Positions 19,212 through 32,647 are shown, numbered from the stretch's first letter. The stretch: 64,000 nucleotides of DNA from Vibrio cidicii (GCF_009763805.1 NZ_CP046804.1:2852001-2916000), one strand, 5' to 3'. Notes: generated by a model from the letters alone, not told the origin. A program made the numbers and translations.

Positions 19212-20493
19212 TTATGCGTGCTTGCGAAGTACCGCGTAGTAGAAACCGTCCATGTCCTCTTCGCCCGGCAGAATTTGACGCCCTGGCTGCTCAGGATCGG
19301 AGCCCACTAACTCGGCATCTTGGGTGCGCTGCAAAAACGCTTTGACCTGTTCGACGTTTTCCATTGGCATGATGGAACAGGTGGCGTAAACCAGCGTACC
19401 GCCCGGTTTGAGCTGTGTCCACATTGCATCGAAAATCTCGCTTTGCAGTTGGGCCAAGGCCGCAATATCGTCCTCGCGGCGTAGCCATTTGATGTCGGGA
19501 TGACGACGAATCACGCCCGTCGCAGAGCAAGGCGCATCAAGCAAAATGCGATCAAATTGTTCGCCTTGCCACCACTGCTGTGGGTGGCGTGCATCGCCGC
19601 AGATCACCTGCGCTTGCAGATTGAGGCGCTGCAGGTTCTCTGTCACACGCTTAAGGCGGGTTTCATCGCAGTCGATCGCCACTACTTCTCGCGCGCTTAC
19701 CTGCTCTAACACATGGGCGGTTTTGCCACCCGGCGCCGCGCAGCAGTCGAGGATTAACTCGCCATCTTGTGGCTGTAGATAACGCAGTGCCAATTGGGCA
19801 GCGGCATCTTGGACTGAAACCCAGCCTTCAGCAAACCCGGGCAGGGCACGCACATCGCAAGGCGCGGTCAATTTTATCGCGTCTTTTGCTTCGCTGTGCG
19901 TTGTGCTATCAATGTTTGCATCATTGAGCAGCGCCACATAGGCATCGCGATCGTGGTGCTGTTGATTGACTCGCAGCCACATTGGCGCTTTTTGGTTATT
20001 GGCGTCCACAATCTCTTGCCAATGCTGCGGATAGGCTTGTTGTAGTGTTTTTAGCAGCCAGCTTGGGTGGGCGTATTTTCCCGCATTGTGGCTAACAGAA
20101 AAGGCATCAAGCTGTTTCTTGGTTGCGCTGGTAGTTACGCAGCACCGCGTTAATCAGGCCGCGCAGGCGTGGCCCTTTGAGATCCTGCGCGCCTTCCACG
20201 GTATCCGCTACGGCGGCATGGGCTGGAATGCGCATGTGCCCGAGTTGATACAAGCCAACCAAAATCAGATGATGAAAGACGCGTTGTTTGCCTTTGAGCG
20301 GTTTTTCCATCAACTGGCTGGCAATGCTTTCCAAACGAGGAAGATAGCGTAGCGCGCCATAGCAGATCTCTTGCAGCAGCGCGTGGTCACGTGGACGAAT
20401 TGATTGTTGAGCTTCTGGAAGGGCATTGGAGAGCGAGTGGCCTTTGTCGACCACAAGATACAGGACGTTGGCAGCCGCAGCGCGAACATTCAT
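19212..20493 (-). CDS. rsmB: 16S rRNA m5C967 methyltransferase RsmB (Sun), split by one extra base
   Basis: SAM-dependent methyltransferase of 16S rRNA C967. An N-terminal NusB-like domain ([21 protein letters not shown]...) is followed by the catalytic domain with [35 protein letters not shown] and the catalytic-cysteine motif [12 protein letters not shown]. Reading GAAC for GAAAC at 20114-20118 joins [20 protein letters not shown] and gives 426 residues. It lies between fmt and trkA in the usual def-fmt-rsmB-trkA-trkH order. Confidence 0.93.
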
Positions 20494-20571
20494 GTTGAGT
20501 ACCTTAAAGTTAAAGAGGGCGTCTCTGCCCTCGTAAAGTTCTTAGTGAGGCGAATTGCATCGCCCGGAAAA

Positions 20572-21519
20572 TTAAACCAGCACCGAGCCGACTTCAAACC
20601 AAGCCGCGCGCGAGTTAAGCACATCCTGAACTGGCATCGCTTTTTTACCCGGGATTTGGATCTGTTCTAAAACCAGTACACCGTTGCCAGTGGCGATGTA
20701 AATGCCGCTTTTGTCTGCTTGCAAAATGGTCCCAGCCGCTTTCGAGCTGGTTTGCTCTGCGACGCGGCTTTGCCACACCTTGATGCTGTTTTCGGCCACG
20801 TCAAAGTGGCTGATCGGCCAAGGGTTGAAGGCGCGCACACAGCGTTCAATGTGCGCTGCATCGTCTTGCCAGTTGATGCGAGCTTCTTCTTTGCTGAGTT
20901 TTTTCGCGTAGTTAGCGAGCTCGTCGTCTTGTTTTACTGCCACAGCGGTGCCAGCGGCAATTTCGCTCAAACAGTCGAGTAACGCTTTCGGGCCAAGCTG
21001 CGCCAGTTTGTCGTACATTGAGCTGCTGGTGTCGCTCGATTCAATCGGTAAAGTGGCGACTTTGAGCATGTCACCGGTATCGAGGCCGATGTCCATCTGC
21101 ATGATGGTTACGCCTGTTTCGGCATCACCCGCCCAGATGGAACGCTGAATCGGCGCAGCACCACGCCAACGTGGCAAGATAGAACCGTGTACGTTAATAC
21201 AACCGAGCTTGGGCGTGTCCAGTACCGCTTGCGGCAGTAACATCCCATAAGCCACCACCACCATGAGATCGGCATTTAAGTCGGCAAGCGCTTGCTTGGC
21301 TTCAGCCGATTTAAAGTTTTCGGGTTGATACACCGGAATGTTGTGCTCAAGGGCTAACTCTTTGACTGGCGGCGCGGCCAGTTTTTTACCCCGGCCCGCG
21401 GGGCGATCGGGGTTAGTGTACACCGCAATAACGTCGTGCTCCGAAGACAACAACGCCGCCAAATGACGGGCGGCGAAATCCGGAGTCCCTGCAAAGACAA
21501 TACGTAAAGACTGGCTCAA
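20572..21519 (-). CDS. fmt: Methionyl-tRNA formyltransferase Fmt
   Basis: Formylates initiator Met-tRNA with 10-formyl-THF. 315 residues. The N-terminal Rossmann part ([20 protein letters not shown]) carries the catalytic [19 protein letters not shown], and a C-terminal OB-like tRNA-binding domain ends WFEVGSVLV. It is 33 nt downstream of def, its usual operon partner. Confidence 0.96.
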   Translation of the reverse strand: MSQSLRIVFAGTPDFAARHLAALLSSEHDVIAVYTNPDRPAGRGKKLAAPPVKELALEHNIPVYQPENFKSAEAKQALADLNADLMVVVAYGMLLPQAVLDTPKLGCINVHGSILPRWRGAAPIQRSIWAGDAETGVTIMQMDIGLDTGDMLKVATLPIESSDTSSSMYDKLAQLGPKALLDCLSEIAAGTAVAVKQDDELANYAKKLSKEEARINWQDDAAHIERCVRAFNPWPISHFDVAENSIKVWQSRVAEQTSSKAAGTILQADKSGIYIATGNGVLVLEQIQIPGKKAMPVQDVLNSRAAWFEVGSVLV

Positions 21520-21552
21520 GGCTGACTTCCTTCTAAATTCAAAATGGTCGTA

Positions 21553-22065
21553 TTAGGCGTTTTTTTCGTTGTAGCGTTTAATTTTCGCTAATTTGTCCTG
21601 AATACGTTTGCGTTTAAGCGGCGAGAGGTAATCGACAAACAACTTACCTTGAAGATGGTCGAGCTCGTGTTGAATACAGATCGCCAATAAATCATCGGCC
21701 TCAAGCGTGAATGGGTTGCCATCACGATCCAGCGCCTTGACGGTGACTTCTGCCGCACGAGGTACCAATGCGCGCGCTCCGGGAACCGACAAACAGCCTT
21801 CTTCAATGCCGTCTTCGCCGCGTTTTTCCAAAATTTCTGGATTGATCAGCACCATCGGCTGATCACGGCTTTCGGAGATATCAATCACCACGATACGCTG
21901 GTGGATATCCACCTGTGTTGCAGCAAGGCCGATGCCCTCTTCGTCGTACATGGTTTCGATCATGTCGTCGACGATTTTCTGAATTTCAGGGGTCACGGTT
22001 TCGACCGGTTTTGCAACGGTGCGCAGGCGATCATCCGGGAATGTTAATACTTGCAATACAGACAT
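21553..22065 (-). CDS. def: Peptide deformylase Def
   Basis: Fe(II)/Zn metalloenzyme that removes the N-formyl group from nascent proteins. The three family motifs are intact: GIGLAATQ near residue 44, EGCLSVPG near 88 and the metal-binding [11 protein letters not shown] near 132. Start [14 protein letters not shown] gives 169 residues, the E. coli length; an ATG two codons earlier is less likely. First gene of def-fmt-rsmB-trkA-trkH. Confidence 0.96.
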   Translation of the reverse strand: MSVLQVLTFPDDRLRTVAKPVETVTPEIQKIVDDMIETMYDEEGIGLAATQVDIHQRIVVIDISESRDQPMVLINPEILEKRGEDGIEEGCLSVPGARALVPRAAEVTVKALDRDGNPFTLEADDLLAICIQHELDHLQGKLFVDYLSPLKRKRIQDKLAKIKRYNEKNA

Positions 22066-22204
22066 ATACACTCAAAATGTTGAAGCGTGCCGAAACAGCA
22101 CAAACCTAGTTGGCTCAATTCTAGACATTTTATAGCCTAAATGACAGCATCCTGACACCAATTTCCGCGTGTTACTCCCGTTCTTGGGGCAGGGAAACTC
22201 AATC

Positions 22205-23302
22205 ATGAAGCTAGCCATTAAAGCGCTGTCGCGCGCCATATTATTGCCTCTGTTTTGTACCGCTACGTTAATGGCGCAGGCTGAAACGGTGCCTTTGGCG
22301 GTTAAAGCGGACGCACCGAAAACCTATGTGGTAGTGAAAGGCGATACCTTGTGGGACATTTCTGCGCTCTACCTAGACAGCCCTTGGTTGTGGCCACGTT
22401 TGTGGCAGATTAACCCGGAGATTGAGAACCCTCATCTAATCTATCCGGGCGATAAGTTATCACTGGTGTGGAAAAATGGTCAGCCGATGCTGAGTTTAAA
22501 ACCCGTGGTCACCTTGAGCCCCAAAGCGCGCATTACCGAGAAGAAAGCTCTGCCCGTTGTGGCGGAAAGCTTAGTGCTCCCTTATCTCCAATCGGATCGC
22601 TTATTAGAAAAAGAAAAGCTTGCCACGGTCGCTCGTGTGATGGGCACCAGTGAGGGGCATCAATATCTCGCAAAAGAAGAGAGCTTGTTTATCAGTGGCC
22701 AACACAGTGAAAAGCTGTGGGCCATCTACCGTGTGGTGGCCGAGTTTACCCGTGACGATCTACCATCGCCAGTGGTTGCGCTGCGTGTGGTCGCGGAAGG
22801 GAAGCTTCGTCAAAGTGCTGAAGACTATTCGAGTCTTGAAGTGACAGCCCTTCGTCAAGAAGTTTTGTTGAATGACATCGCTTTGCCCGTCTCAGAGAAT
22901 CAACTCAATACCTTGTCTACCACTTTTTATCCTTCTCCGGCACCGCAAGGGCTAGCGGTAAAAATACTCGGCAATATTGATGGCATTGACTACAGTGCGC
23001 CCAATCAGGTGGTGATTCTGGATAAAGGTTCAGCGGACAATCTGCGTCAAGGGCATATGTTTGAGCTGTATAGCGCTTCGGCCGAAGTTTATCGCCGAGA
23101 TGATGCTTTTAGCTATGAATCCGGTTCGGCTGACGAAGCCATCAGCTTGCCACAAACGCGCGTTGGCGAACTGATGGTGATCCGCCCTTACGACTATTTT
23201 AGTCTTGCTTTGATTACTCGCAGCAATAAACCGATCACCCGAGACATTATCGTTGTGCCGCCCTCAGAGCCTGAACCGAGCCCCTCGACTCAGGAGCCCT
23301 AA
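22205..23302 (+). CDS. LysM peptidoglycan-binding protein, periplasmic
   Basis: 365-residue protein. A signal peptide (MKLAIKALSRAILLPLFCTA...QAE) is followed by one LysM domain near residues 38-85 (TYVVVKGDTLWDISALYL...HLIYPGDKLSL). The remainder has no recognised catalytic motif and the tail is Pro/Ser/Glu rich. The family lies upstream of dprA in many gamma-proteobacteria; its exact function is unknown, cell-wall association is inferred. ATG chosen after the signal-peptide start; its TAA overlaps the dprA ATG by one base. Confidence 0.85.
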   Translation: MKLAIKALSRAILLPLFCTATLMAQAETVPLAVKADAPKTYVVVKGDTLWDISALYLDSPWLWPRLWQINPEIENPHLIYPGDKLSLVWKNGQPMLSLKPVVTLSPKARITEKKALPVVAESLVLPYLQSDRLLEKEKLATVARVMGTSEGHQYLAKEESLFISGQHSEKLWAIYRVVAEFTRDDLPSPVVALRVVAEGKLRQSAEDYSSLEVTALRQEVLLNDIALPVSENQLNTLSTTFYPSPAPQGLAVKILGNIDGIDYSAPNQVVILDKGSADNLRQGHMFELYSASAEVYRRDDAFSYESGSADEAISLPQTRVGELMVIRPYDYFSLALITRSNKPITRDIIVVPPSEPEPSPSTQEP

Positions 23303-24405
23303 TGTCAGAGCAAGAGCTGATTGCTTGGTTAAGTTTAAGTTTTACGCCGCAGATTGGCGCAAAACGACTAGCCAAGTTACTCAGTATTGATGCTCCGCTC
23401 AATATTCTCTCCTACTCAGATAATGCTTTACACAACTTGGGGTTTTCGACTGCTCAACTGGCTTATCTGCGGCAAGAGGCTCGCCGCGATGTGGAAGCGG
23501 CGCTGACTTGGCAGTTGCAACAAGATCATCACATTCTCACCTTAGCCGACGACAATTATCCGCCACTACTTAAAGAAGCTGGAGCCGCGCCGCCTTATCT
23601 GTTTGTTAAAGGGGAGGTGGGCGCACTGAGCAAGCCACAACTTGCTATGGTTGGTAGTCGTAATGCCAGCCTAGAGGGGCTGCAACATGCTCGTCAGTTT
23701 GCGGAGTTTTTAGTTCAACAGGGGCTTGCCGTGACCAGTGGTTTAGCGCTGGGTATTGATGGCCACGCTCATGATGGCGCACTCAGTGCAGGTGGTCACA
23801 CCATCGCCGTGCTCGGCTCAGGGTTGGAACACATTTATCCCGCTCGCCACCGCAAGTTGGCGCAACGAATCGCCGAGAACGGCGCGTTGGTGTCTGAATT
23901 TCGCCCTGATGCCAAACCCCGCGCAGAAAACTTCCCTCGCCGTAATCGCATTATTAGTGGCTTAGCGCTAGGGGTGTTGGTTGTGGAAGCGGCTGAAAAA
24001 AGCGGCTCACTCATTACCGCTCGTTATGCGGCAGAGCAAGGGCGAGAAGTCTTTGCGCTGCCGTGTTCGATCTCTTCGGTGAATGGTCGAGGCGGCAACC
24101 AACTGATCAAAAACGGGGCGTGCTTAGTCTCTGAGCCTAATGACATCTTGCGTGAAATACAATCGTTACTGGATTGGTCTTATCAGCAGCAGACGGGAGA
24201 TTTATTTTCTCCACTTAATACCGAAGAACAATTGCCATTTCCTGAGCTGTTAGCTAACGTAGGAAGTGAGGCGACACCAGTTGATATTCTGGCAAACAGG
24301 ACCAATATACCTGTGCAAGAAGTCATGATGCAGCTCCTAGAGCTTGAGCTTTCAGGACATGTTGTTGCAATTAACGGTGGCTATATTCGAAGGGGGAGGG
24401 GCTAG
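23302..24405 (+). CDS. dprA: DNA-processing protein DprA (Smf)
   Basis: Binds incoming single-stranded DNA during natural transformation and loads RecA. 367 residues: an N-terminal SAM-like region, then a Rossmann-like core with [23 protein letters not shown] and the conserved [17 protein letters not shown] and [10 protein letters not shown], and a C-terminal winged-helix region. With comM at 6448 it makes two competence-linked genes in this window, but it is in an operon with smg and the LysM gene. Confidence 0.95.
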   Translation: MSEQELIAWLSLSFTPQIGAKRLAKLLSIDAPLNILSYSDNALHNLGFSTAQLAYLRQEARRDVEAALTWQLQQDHHILTLADDNYPPLLKEAGAAPPYLFVKGEVGALSKPQLAMVGSRNASLEGLQHARQFAEFLVQQGLAVTSGLALGIDGHAHDGALSAGGHTIAVLGSGLEHIYPARHRKLAQRIAENGALVSEFRPDAKPRAENFPRRNRIISGLALGVLVVEAAEKSGSLITARYAAEQGREVFALPCSISSVNGRGGNQLIKNGACLVSEPNDILREIQSLLDWSYQQQTGDLFSPLNTEEQLPFPELLANVGSEATPVDILANRTNIPVQEVMMQLLELELSGHVVAINGGYIRRGRG

Positions 24406-24407
24406 CT

Positions 24408-24887
24408 ATGATGATGGATATACTGATGTATCTGTTTGAAACTTACATCCATAGCGATGCAGATTTGCAAGTGGATCAAGATGAGCTTGAAGAAGAGCTG
24501 CTTCGAGCGGGATTTCACCAACAAGATATCTATAAAGCCCTTCTTTGGTTAGAAGAGCTCGCCGCGTTGCAGCAAAGCGATGCGCACTCGGCCATTTCGC
24601 GCTGTAGCGCCACCGCTTCTACTCGTATCTATACGGCGCAGGAAATGCAACGATTGGATCTCGAAAGTCGTGGTTTTCTGTTGTTTCTCGAGCAAATTAA
24701 TGTGCTGACCACCGAAACCCGTGAAATGGTGATTGACCGGGTGATGGGGCTCGAAACCAATGAATTTGAGCTCGACGATCTCAAGTGGATTATTCTGATG
24801 GTGCTGTTTAATGTACCCGGCAATGAAAACGCCTACACGCTGATGGAAGAGCTGTTGTACACCAAAGAACAAGGCATTTTGCATTAA
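24408..24887 (+). CDS. smg: Smg family protein (DUF494)
   Basis: 159 residues, acidic and helical; conserved family stretches [23 protein letters not shown] and RGFLLFLEQ are visible. It starts 3 nt after dprA. Smg proteins have no firm function; they travel with dprA (smf), hence the name. Confidence 0.9.
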   Translation: MMMDILMYLFETYIHSDADLQVDQDELEEELLRAGFHQQDIYKALLWLEELAALQQSDAHSAISRCSATASTRIYTAQEMQRLDLESRGFLLFLEQINVLTTETREMVIDRVMGLETNEFELDDLKWIILMVLFNVPGNENAYTLMEELLYTKEQGILH

Positions 24888-24908
24888 CGCTTTCCCAGCA
24901 CGGTATCT

Positions 24909-25487
24909 ATGAGTAGTAAAATCGACCACACCCTATTTTCGGCGCATGAACACGCATTAGAGCGTGAACCGTGCCCGAAATGCGGTGGAGAATTGGTATT
25001 AAAGCACGGCAAACATGGTCCTTTCCTTGGCTGTAGCCACTATCCCGCGTGTGATTACATCAAAGCGCTGCATCACAATGATGGTCATATCGTTAAAGAA
25101 CTTGGTGTCGCTTGTCCAGAGTGTGGTCAAGAGTTGGTGCTACGTCAGGGGCGTTATGGCATGTTTGTCGGGTGCAGTGCTTACCCACAGTGCCATCATA
25201 TCGAATCGATTAATCCCGTTGAACCCAGAGAGCAAAAGGAGTTGTTCGCTTGCCCTGAATGCGGAAAAGGCCATTTGCTGGAACGGAAAAATCGCTTTGG
25301 TAAAACCTTCTATGCCTGTGATCAGTTTCCAAAATGCAAATTCGCGCTCAATCAATCTCCAGTAAAAGGGCGTTGTGAGCAATGTGGTTTTACTCTATTG
25401 GTGGAGAAGAAATCCGCTCACGGGGTGAAATATCAGTGCGCAGATCGTAAGTGCCAGCATGTGCAATCGAGTGGTACTGAATCTTAA
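24909..25487 (+). CDS. DNA topoisomerase I-like zinc-ribbon protein (YrdD type)
   Basis: 192 residues made of four Cys4 zinc ribbons. Three begin CPKCGGELV, CPECGQELV and CPECGKGHL; the fourth begins CEQCGFTLL. Each closes with a GCSxYPxC-like or related pair. This is the C-terminal zinc module of topoisomerase I standing alone, without any catalytic domain, like E. coli YrdD. Nucleic-acid binding is inferred. It follows smg by 21 nt in the dprA-smg cluster, as yrdD does in E. coli. Confidence 0.85.
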   Translation: MSSKIDHTLFSAHEHALEREPCPKCGGELVLKHGKHGPFLGCSHYPACDYIKALHHNDGHIVKELGVACPECGQELVLRQGRYGMFVGCSAYPQCHHIESINPVEPREQKELFACPECGKGHLLERKNRFGKTFYACDQFPKCKFALNQSPVKGRCEQCGFTLLVEKKSAHGVKYQCADRKCQHVQSSGTES

Positions 25488-25500
25488 AGAGGACGCTTAA

Positions 25501-25534
25501 ATAACAAAGGGGCCATGTGCCCCCCTTTTGTTAT
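25501..25534. terminator. Bidirectional terminator between zinc-ribbon gene and purK
   Basis: AACAAAGGGG / CCCCcctTTTGTT hairpin with flanking T/A runs serves both converging transcripts. Confidence 0.82.
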
Positions 25535-25557
25535 CTTCGTTATCATCAGCGATTGAA

Positions 25558-26691
25558 TTAATCACGCCATTTGCTGGCAAAGGCTTGCACGGCCGGAAAC
25601 GCATCGGCGTCCAGCACTTTGGCTAACGCGCACAAACGGCGTTGCAATTCACCGCTGTAGTCACCGCACACATTGATGTGTCCCATCTTGCGTCCTGTAC
25701 GTTTTTCTTTGCCATACCAATGAACATGGCAGCCAGCCATCGCGAGCACCGACTCAGGCAAACTCTCTTCGCCGAGAATATTGATCATCGCCGTTTCACG
25801 CACCAGCTTAGTACTGCCAAGTGGCAGGCCACATACGGCACGCAGATGATTTTCAAACTGACAGGTCTCCGCGCCCTGCTGTGTCCAATGGCCAGAGTTA
25901 TGTACTCGAGGCGCGATCTCATTCACCAGCAGTTGGCCATCGACATCAAAAAACTCCAGCGCCAGCACACCCACGTAATCGAGGCTCTCCGCGACCGCGG
26001 CAAACATCTGCTTTGCCTGGGCTTGCAGCTCGGGCGCATCGATTGCGGTAGAAAGGCTCAGAACGCCGTTGGTGTGTATGTTCTCCGCCAAAGGATACAC
26101 TTCGACGTGGCCATCTTTGGCTCGCGCGCCGACTAATGAGACTTCACGGTTAAAGGGGACAAACTCTTCAGCGACAATCGCTTGGGTTGGCGTGGCCGCA
26201 ATGCATTCGGCCATTTCCTTCCAGATAGCCTCCGCCTGAGTGGCGTCTTTCAAGCGCCACTGGCCTTTACCATCATAGCCCCCCAAGGCGCTTTTGAGCA
26301 CCATAGGTACACCGACATGCTCTATCGCCCGAGAAAAATCTTCACGCGTCTCAATGATGTAATAGTTTGCATTGCGCGCGCCCGCGTTATCCAACAACGC
26401 TTTTTCCAAGCGACGATCGCCACCGGCTTTAATCGCTTGCGTGCTAGGTAAAAACTTGCCACTCGCTTGACAGACATCAAGTACATCATGAGGAATGTGC
26501 TCGAATTCTGCGGTAATCACATCGACTTGTTCAATGGCATTTTCTAAGCCATGGCCGAGCAGATGTTGAGTCAGAGGGTGGACGATATTACCGCTTGCCA
26601 CATCGTAGGCGGAGATCTGAATATTCAGTGGCGCACCAGCCAGAGACATCATGCGAGCTAATTGACCCGCACCAAGAACCAGTACATGCAT
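25558..26691 (-). CDS. purK: N5-carboxyaminoimidazole ribonucleotide synthase PurK
   Basis: ATP-grasp enzyme that carboxylates AIR with bicarbonate in purine synthesis. Start [15 protein letters not shown] by homology (a longer ORF reaches into purE). ATP-grasp features are [19 protein letters not shown] and [15 protein letters not shown], with the metal-binding [13 protein letters not shown]. 377 residues. It is 4 nt after purE; the products act in sequence. Confidence 0.95.
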   Translation of the reverse strand: MHVLVLGAGQLARMMSLAGAPLNIQISAYDVASGNIVHPLTQHLLGHGLENAIEQVDVITAEFEHIPHDVLDVCQASGKFLPSTQAIKAGGDRRLEKALLDNAGARNANYYIIETREDFSRAIEHVGVPMVLKSALGGYDGKGQWRLKDATQAEAIWKEMAECIAATPTQAIVAEEFVPFNREVSLVGARAKDGHVEVYPLAENIHTNGVLSLSTAIDAPELQAQAKQMFAAVAESLDYVGVLALEFFDVDGQLLVNEIAPRVHNSGHWTQQGAETCQFENHLRAVCGLPLGSTKLVRETAMINILGEESLPESVLAMAGCHVHWYGKEKRTGRKMGHINVCGDYSGELQRRLCALAKVLDADAFPAVQAFASKWRD

Positions 26692-26695
26692 GGGA

Positions 26696-27181
26696 TTAAT
26701 CCTCGGCCGGATTTGGATGAGCAAGGACGCTTTCGGTTTGCTCGGCGCGAAACGCTTCGACTTTTGCCATGATAGCCTCATCATGGGTGCCGAGAATTTG
26801 TGCGGCTAACAACCCTGCGTTGGCCGCCCCTGCTTCACCGATCGCCAATGTGCCAACCGCGATGCCTTTTGGCATTTGCACGATGGAGTAGAGCGAGTCC
26901 AGTCCTGAGAGTGCGCGTGATTGCACCGGAACGCCAAGTACGGGCAAACTAGTGAATGCGGCGGTCATGCCGGGTAAATGCGCAGCGCCGCCTGCACCAG
27001 CAATGATCACTTTGAGTCCGCGCGCTTTGGCGGTGGACGCGTATTCAGCCAGAAGTTGAGGGGTGCGGTGTGCCGAGACCACTTTGGTTTCGTATTCAAC
27101 CCCAAATTTGTCCAACATTTCTGCTGCCAATTTCATGGTTGGCCAATCCGATTTAGAACCCATGATGATACCGACTTTCAT
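26696..27181 (-). CDS. purE: N5-CAIR mutase PurE
   Basis: Catalytic partner of PurK; isomerises N5-CAIR to CAIR. 161 residues. Diagnostic segments: [15 protein letters not shown] near residue 8, SAHRTPQLL near 40 and [11 protein letters not shown] near 68. The start [12 protein letters not shown] with a GGAG RBS is preferred over an ATG 25 codons upstream. First gene of purEK; a PurR site was not identified. Confidence 0.96.
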   Translation of the reverse strand: MKVGIIMGSKSDWPTMKLAAEMLDKFGVEYETKVVSAHRTPQLLAEYASTAKARGLKVIIAGAGGAAHLPGMTAAFTSLPVLGVPVQSRALSGLDSLYSIVQMPKGIAVGTLAIGEAGAANAGLLAAQILGTHDEAIMAKVEAFRAEQTESVLAHPNPAED

Positions 27182-27365
27182 CTCAAACTCCTTCAAGCTG
27201 CATAATTGGGTGAGCTGATAAAATTTGTGCGCATTATACGGGGTTTTTGGTGTCAAGCAAACGTTTGCGCTATTTCGCTAATCGCTGAACTCATGCAATT
27301 CCTTTTCGCTCACTGAGAGAATTGTTTGTACACTGAGAACGAATCAAACAGTGGGTAGATATGGG

Positions 27366-27923
27366 ATGGACAATTTTCAACAGGTGCTGCGTGCTTTACA
27401 GCAAGGCGACGTTATCGCTTACCCGACCGAAGGGGTATTTGGTTTGGGCTGCGATCCGGATAACAGTAGAGCGATCGGTAAGCTGCTGGAAATCAAACAG
27501 CGCCCGGTTGACAAAGGGCTGATTTTGATTGCAGCCAATGTTGATCAGTTGTGGCCCTACATCGACCGAGACGCTCTGACTGACATTGAGATCGAACGCA
27601 TGCAGCAAAGCTGGCCGGGGCCGTATACGTGGGTGGTTCCTGCCAGCGCCTCTGCCTCATCTTGGGTCACGGGACAGTATGACACGGTCGCGGTGCGTGT
27701 CAGCGATCATCCTTTGGTGCAAAAGTTGTGCATCGCCTTTGCAAAGCCGTTAACCTCTACCAGCGCCAATCTGTCCGGGCTTCCTGCCTGTCTCACTTTG
27801 CAACAAGTGCAACAGCAGTTGGGCGATAAAGTTCAGGCCATACTCATTGGTGAAACGGGTGGGCGAACAAAACCGAGTGAAATTCGCGATGTGCGAAGCG
27901 CACAAATATTAAGACAGGGATAA
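27366..27923 (+). CDS. tsaC: Threonylcarbamoyl-AMP synthase TsaC (YrdC/RimN)
   Basis: Makes threonylcarbamoyl-AMP for t6A37 on ANN-decoding tRNAs. 185 residues. The YrdC-fold signature VIAYPTEGVFGLGCDPDN near residue 18 and STSANLSGLPAC near 140 are intact. Start MDNFQQVLRAL preferred by alignment with E. coli TsaC; a further ATG lies five codons upstream. Followed closely by hemF and aroE, the known tsaC-aroE neighbourhood. Confidence 0.93.
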   Translation: MDNFQQVLRALQQGDVIAYPTEGVFGLGCDPDNSRAIGKLLEIKQRPVDKGLILIAANVDQLWPYIDRDALTDIEIERMQQSWPGPYTWVVPASASASSWVTGQYDTVAVRVSDHPLVQKLCIAFAKPLTSTSANLSGLPACLTLQQVQQQLGDKVQAILIGETGGRTKPSEIRDVRSAQILRQG

Positions 27924-27949
27924 CCCTGCATTGCTTCAAAGGTAAGTAA

Positions 27950-28870
<921 letters not shown>

Positions 28871-28892
28871 CGCTTTTCTCCTCAAGGAGATA

Positions 28893-28932
28893 ATGATAGG
28901 GTCATCGAATCAGATGGCCCTGTTTTGTTTTT
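28893..28932 (+). terminator. Terminator after hemF
   Basis: AGGGTCATC / GATGGCCCT hairpin followed by TTTTGTTTTT, just upstream of aroE; it may partly isolate aroE. Confidence 0.7.
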
Positions 28933-28943
28933 AAGGTAAGGAA

Positions 28944-29777
28944 ATGACCCAGCAATTTGATCGCTATGCGGTGTTTGGTAACCCGATCGGGCACAGTAAA
29001 TCGCCGTTTATCCATACCCTGTTTGCTCGCCAGACCAATCAGTCCCTAAGCTATACCGCAGAGCTCGCTCCGCTGGATGGTTTTCAGTCCGCCGCAAACG
29101 CCTTTTTTGCCACAGGTGGAAAAGGGTGTAATGTGACGGTGCCGTTTAAGGAAGAGGCTTATCAATTGGCGGATCGGTTAACCGAGCGCGCGCAACTGGC
29201 AGGTGCCGTGAATACCTTAAAGAAACTGGATGACGGTGAGATCATTGGTGATAACACCGATGGTGCAGGGTTAGTGCAAGATTTATTGCAGTATCAAGTG
29301 TCGCTCAGGGGCGCAAAAATCTTGTTAATTGGTGCAGGTGGCGCCGCGCGGGGTGTGCTCCTGCCTTTGTTGCAACAGCAGCCCGCATCGTTGACTATTA
29401 CCAACCGCACCTTCGTCAAAGCGCAGGCGCTTGCGGAGCTATTCTCCCCCTATGGGCCAGTTATGGCTAAAGAGATGAGTGCAATTGAGGAAGGGTACGA
29501 TGTCATTATTAATTCCACCTCGGCATCTTTGAGTGACGAACTTCCCTCTGTCAGCTCCGCTATATTTACCACCAGCAGCATTAGCTACGACATGATGTAT
29601 GGCAAAGGGGATACGACATTTAACCAATGGGCTAAAGCGCATGGTGTCGCCCAAGCGTATGACGGCTTGGGAATGCTGGTCAACCAAGCGGCAGAGAGTT
29701 TTATGTTGTGGCGCGGCTTGCGGCCGAGCGCAAAGCAGATATTACGTGAATTACGCAAAAACCTAGAAGGTCAGTAG
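28944..29777 (+). CDS. aroE: Shikimate dehydrogenase AroE
   Basis: NADPH-dependent reduction of 3-dehydroshikimate. 277 residues. Substrate site [15 protein letters not shown] near residue 13, catalytic lysine in [10 protein letters not shown] near 61, and the NADP loop [17 protein letters not shown] near 125 followed by NRTFVKA. RBS AAGGTAAGG precedes the ATG. Confidence 0.97.
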   Translation: MTQQFDRYAVFGNPIGHSKSPFIHTLFARQTNQSLSYTAELAPLDGFQSAANAFFATGGKGCNVTVPFKEEAYQLADRLTERAQLAGAVNTLKKLDDGEIIGDNTDGAGLVQDLLQYQVSLRGAKILLIGAGGAARGVLLPLLQQQPASLTITNRTFVKAQALAELFSPYGPVMAKEMSAIEEGYDVIINSTSASLSDELPSVSSAIFTTSSISYDMMYGKGDTTFNQWAKAHGVAQAYDGLGMLVNQAAESFMLWRGLRPSAKQILRELRKNLEGQ

Positions 29778-29780
29778 TCA

Positions 29781-30044
29781 ATGAACCAAGCCATTTTGTT
29801 CCCCGATATACAGAGTTGGGATGAGAATCGTCAGGCGGTGCAGTTTGCTGCGCAGCAATCTGGGGCTCTGATTCAGTGCTTTGTCGAGAAAGCGAAGCTA
29901 GAGCAATTAACCATGTTGACGATTGTGAACCAAGAACAGGCGCTAAGTGCATTTGGTCTGTGTCGTTTTGATCTTGAAGAAATAGCCGAAGAATTCATTG
30001 AAGAGGAAGCCTTCGATGACGAAGGCCACATCGTTATTCGTTGA
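29781..30044 (+). CDS. DUF1488 family protein
   Basis: 87-residue protein, starting MNQAILFPDIQSWDENRQAVQF, with a conserved cysteine in LIQCFVEKAKL and an acidic C-terminus. It starts 3 nt after aroE and is translationally coupled. DUF1488 has no known function; its pairing with aroE and yrdA is common in gamma-proteobacteria. Confidence 0.85.
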   Translation: MNQAILFPDIQSWDENRQAVQFAAQQSGALIQCFVEKAKLEQLTMLTIVNQEQALSAFGLCRFDLEEIAEEFIEEEAFDDEGHIVIR

Positions 30045-30585
30045 TGACCTTTACTTGGCTGAGGTAGTCATTTTTGTTTTGCACGTAGTTATCCGCGGAC
30101 TTTTGCAGAAATGCTCGCTCTTTGTCGGTTAAAGGACGAGCTTGCTTTACTGGGCTGCCCACGTAGAGGTAGCCACTTTCTAAGACTTTTCCGGGAGGAA
30201 CTAAACTGCCTGCGCCGATCATCACCTCTTCTTCTATTATTACTCCATCCAGCACAATCGCCCCCATACCGACCAAAACCCGATCTTTTATCGTGCAGCC
30301 ATGCAGCATCACTTTGTGCCCGACGGTGACATCATTACCAATGATCAGTGGATAGCCATCGGGGTTGGCGGCATTTTTATGTGTGACGTGCAAAACACTA
30401 CCATCTTGGATATTGCTACGTTCGCCAATACGAATATGGTTGACATCACCACGTGCGGCAACCAGCGGCCAAATGCTCGAATCATCGCCAATGTGGATGT
30501 CTCCAATTAAAACCGAGCTGCTATCGATGTAAACGCGAGCACCGATTTGTGGGTAAATACCTTTATAACTTCTTGTAGAGTTCAT
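30034..30585 (-). CDS. yrdA: YrdA-type gamma-carbonic-anhydrase-like protein
   Basis: 183-residue left-handed beta-helix protein with hexapeptide repeats (VLIGDIHIGDDSSIWPLVAARGDVNHIRIGERS) and the three metal-ligand histidine contexts HVTHKN, VGHKVMLHGC. Homologues bind zinc but carbonic anhydrase activity is not established for YrdA. Convergent with the DUF1488 gene, overlapping it by 11 nt. Confidence 0.92.
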   Translation of the reverse strand: MNSTRSYKGIYPQIGARVYIDSSSVLIGDIHIGDDSSIWPLVAARGDVNHIRIGERSNIQDGSVLHVTHKNAANPDGYPLIIGNDVTVGHKVMLHGCTIKDRVLVGMGAIVLDGVIIEEEVMIGAGSLVPPGKVLESGYLYVGSPVKQARPLTDKERAFLQKSADNYVQNKNDYLSQVKVINE

Positions 30586-30706
30586 TATTTCTCCTTTAAG
30601 TAAGAGTTAGTACCGAAGCTTTCGGTTACTTAAATAGCAAAAATACCCTTTTATGCGTAAAAAACACCCATAAGGCAAAAAAAGCAAAATAAAGTGCAAA
30701 AATGGC

Positions 30707-30734
30707 TTGCCAATGTGATCGCAATCTCTATAAT
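30707..30734 (+). promoter_or_regulatory. rRNA operon promoter P1
   Basis: TTGCCA, 16-nt spacer, TATAAT, followed by the short GC-containing discriminator GCCACC. AT-rich UP-like sequence (aaaaaaagcaaaataaa) precedes it. About 370 nt before the 16S start. Confidence 0.75.
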
Positions 30735-30834
30735 GCCACCTCGCTGACACGGCAAGGCTCCATAAGGAACCAAGACAAATCAGCAAGGCGTTTTAGCCAG
30801 GTGATAAACCTGAAAAAAGTTTTGAAAAAAGTGG

Positions 30835-30862
30835 TTGACACAGAAACTTAACTCGCTAAAAT
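30835..30862 (+). promoter_or_regulatory. rRNA operon promoter P2
   Basis: TTGACA, 16-nt spacer, TAAAAT, then a GC-rich discriminator GGCCGCC of the type linked to stringent control. Lies about 240 nt before 16S. Confidence 0.8.
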
Positions 30863-30906
30863 GGCCGCCTCTTCCACGGCGACTCAGTCACTGAAGCAGG
30901 AAGAAA

Positions 30907-30919
30907 GCTCTTTAACAAT
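30907..30919 (+). promoter_or_regulatory. boxA antitermination element in rRNA leader
   Basis: GCTCTTTAACAAT matches the boxA consensus bound by NusB/NusE; a second copy occurs in the 16S-23S spacer at 32926-32938. Confidence 0.85.
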
Positions 30920-31104
30920 ATAAACCTATCAATCTGTGTGGGCACTCGTTGATGATAATCGCAAAAGATTTATCAATGAACTGAGTGACCAATTTGATAC
31001 TTCGGTATCGAGCACAGTCAATTCAAGTTTTCTAGGAACTAGCTTCTAGGGACTAGAAACTTATCAGTATTCATTGAGCCGAAGCGTAAGCTTCAAAAAA
31101 CTTT

Positions 31105-32647
<1,543 letters not shown>

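Noticed and set aside
20515..20532. GAGGGC-tct-GCCCTC hairpin between rsmB and fmt as a terminator
   Set aside because: No T run follows on the minus strand, and the genes form one operon; too weak to call.
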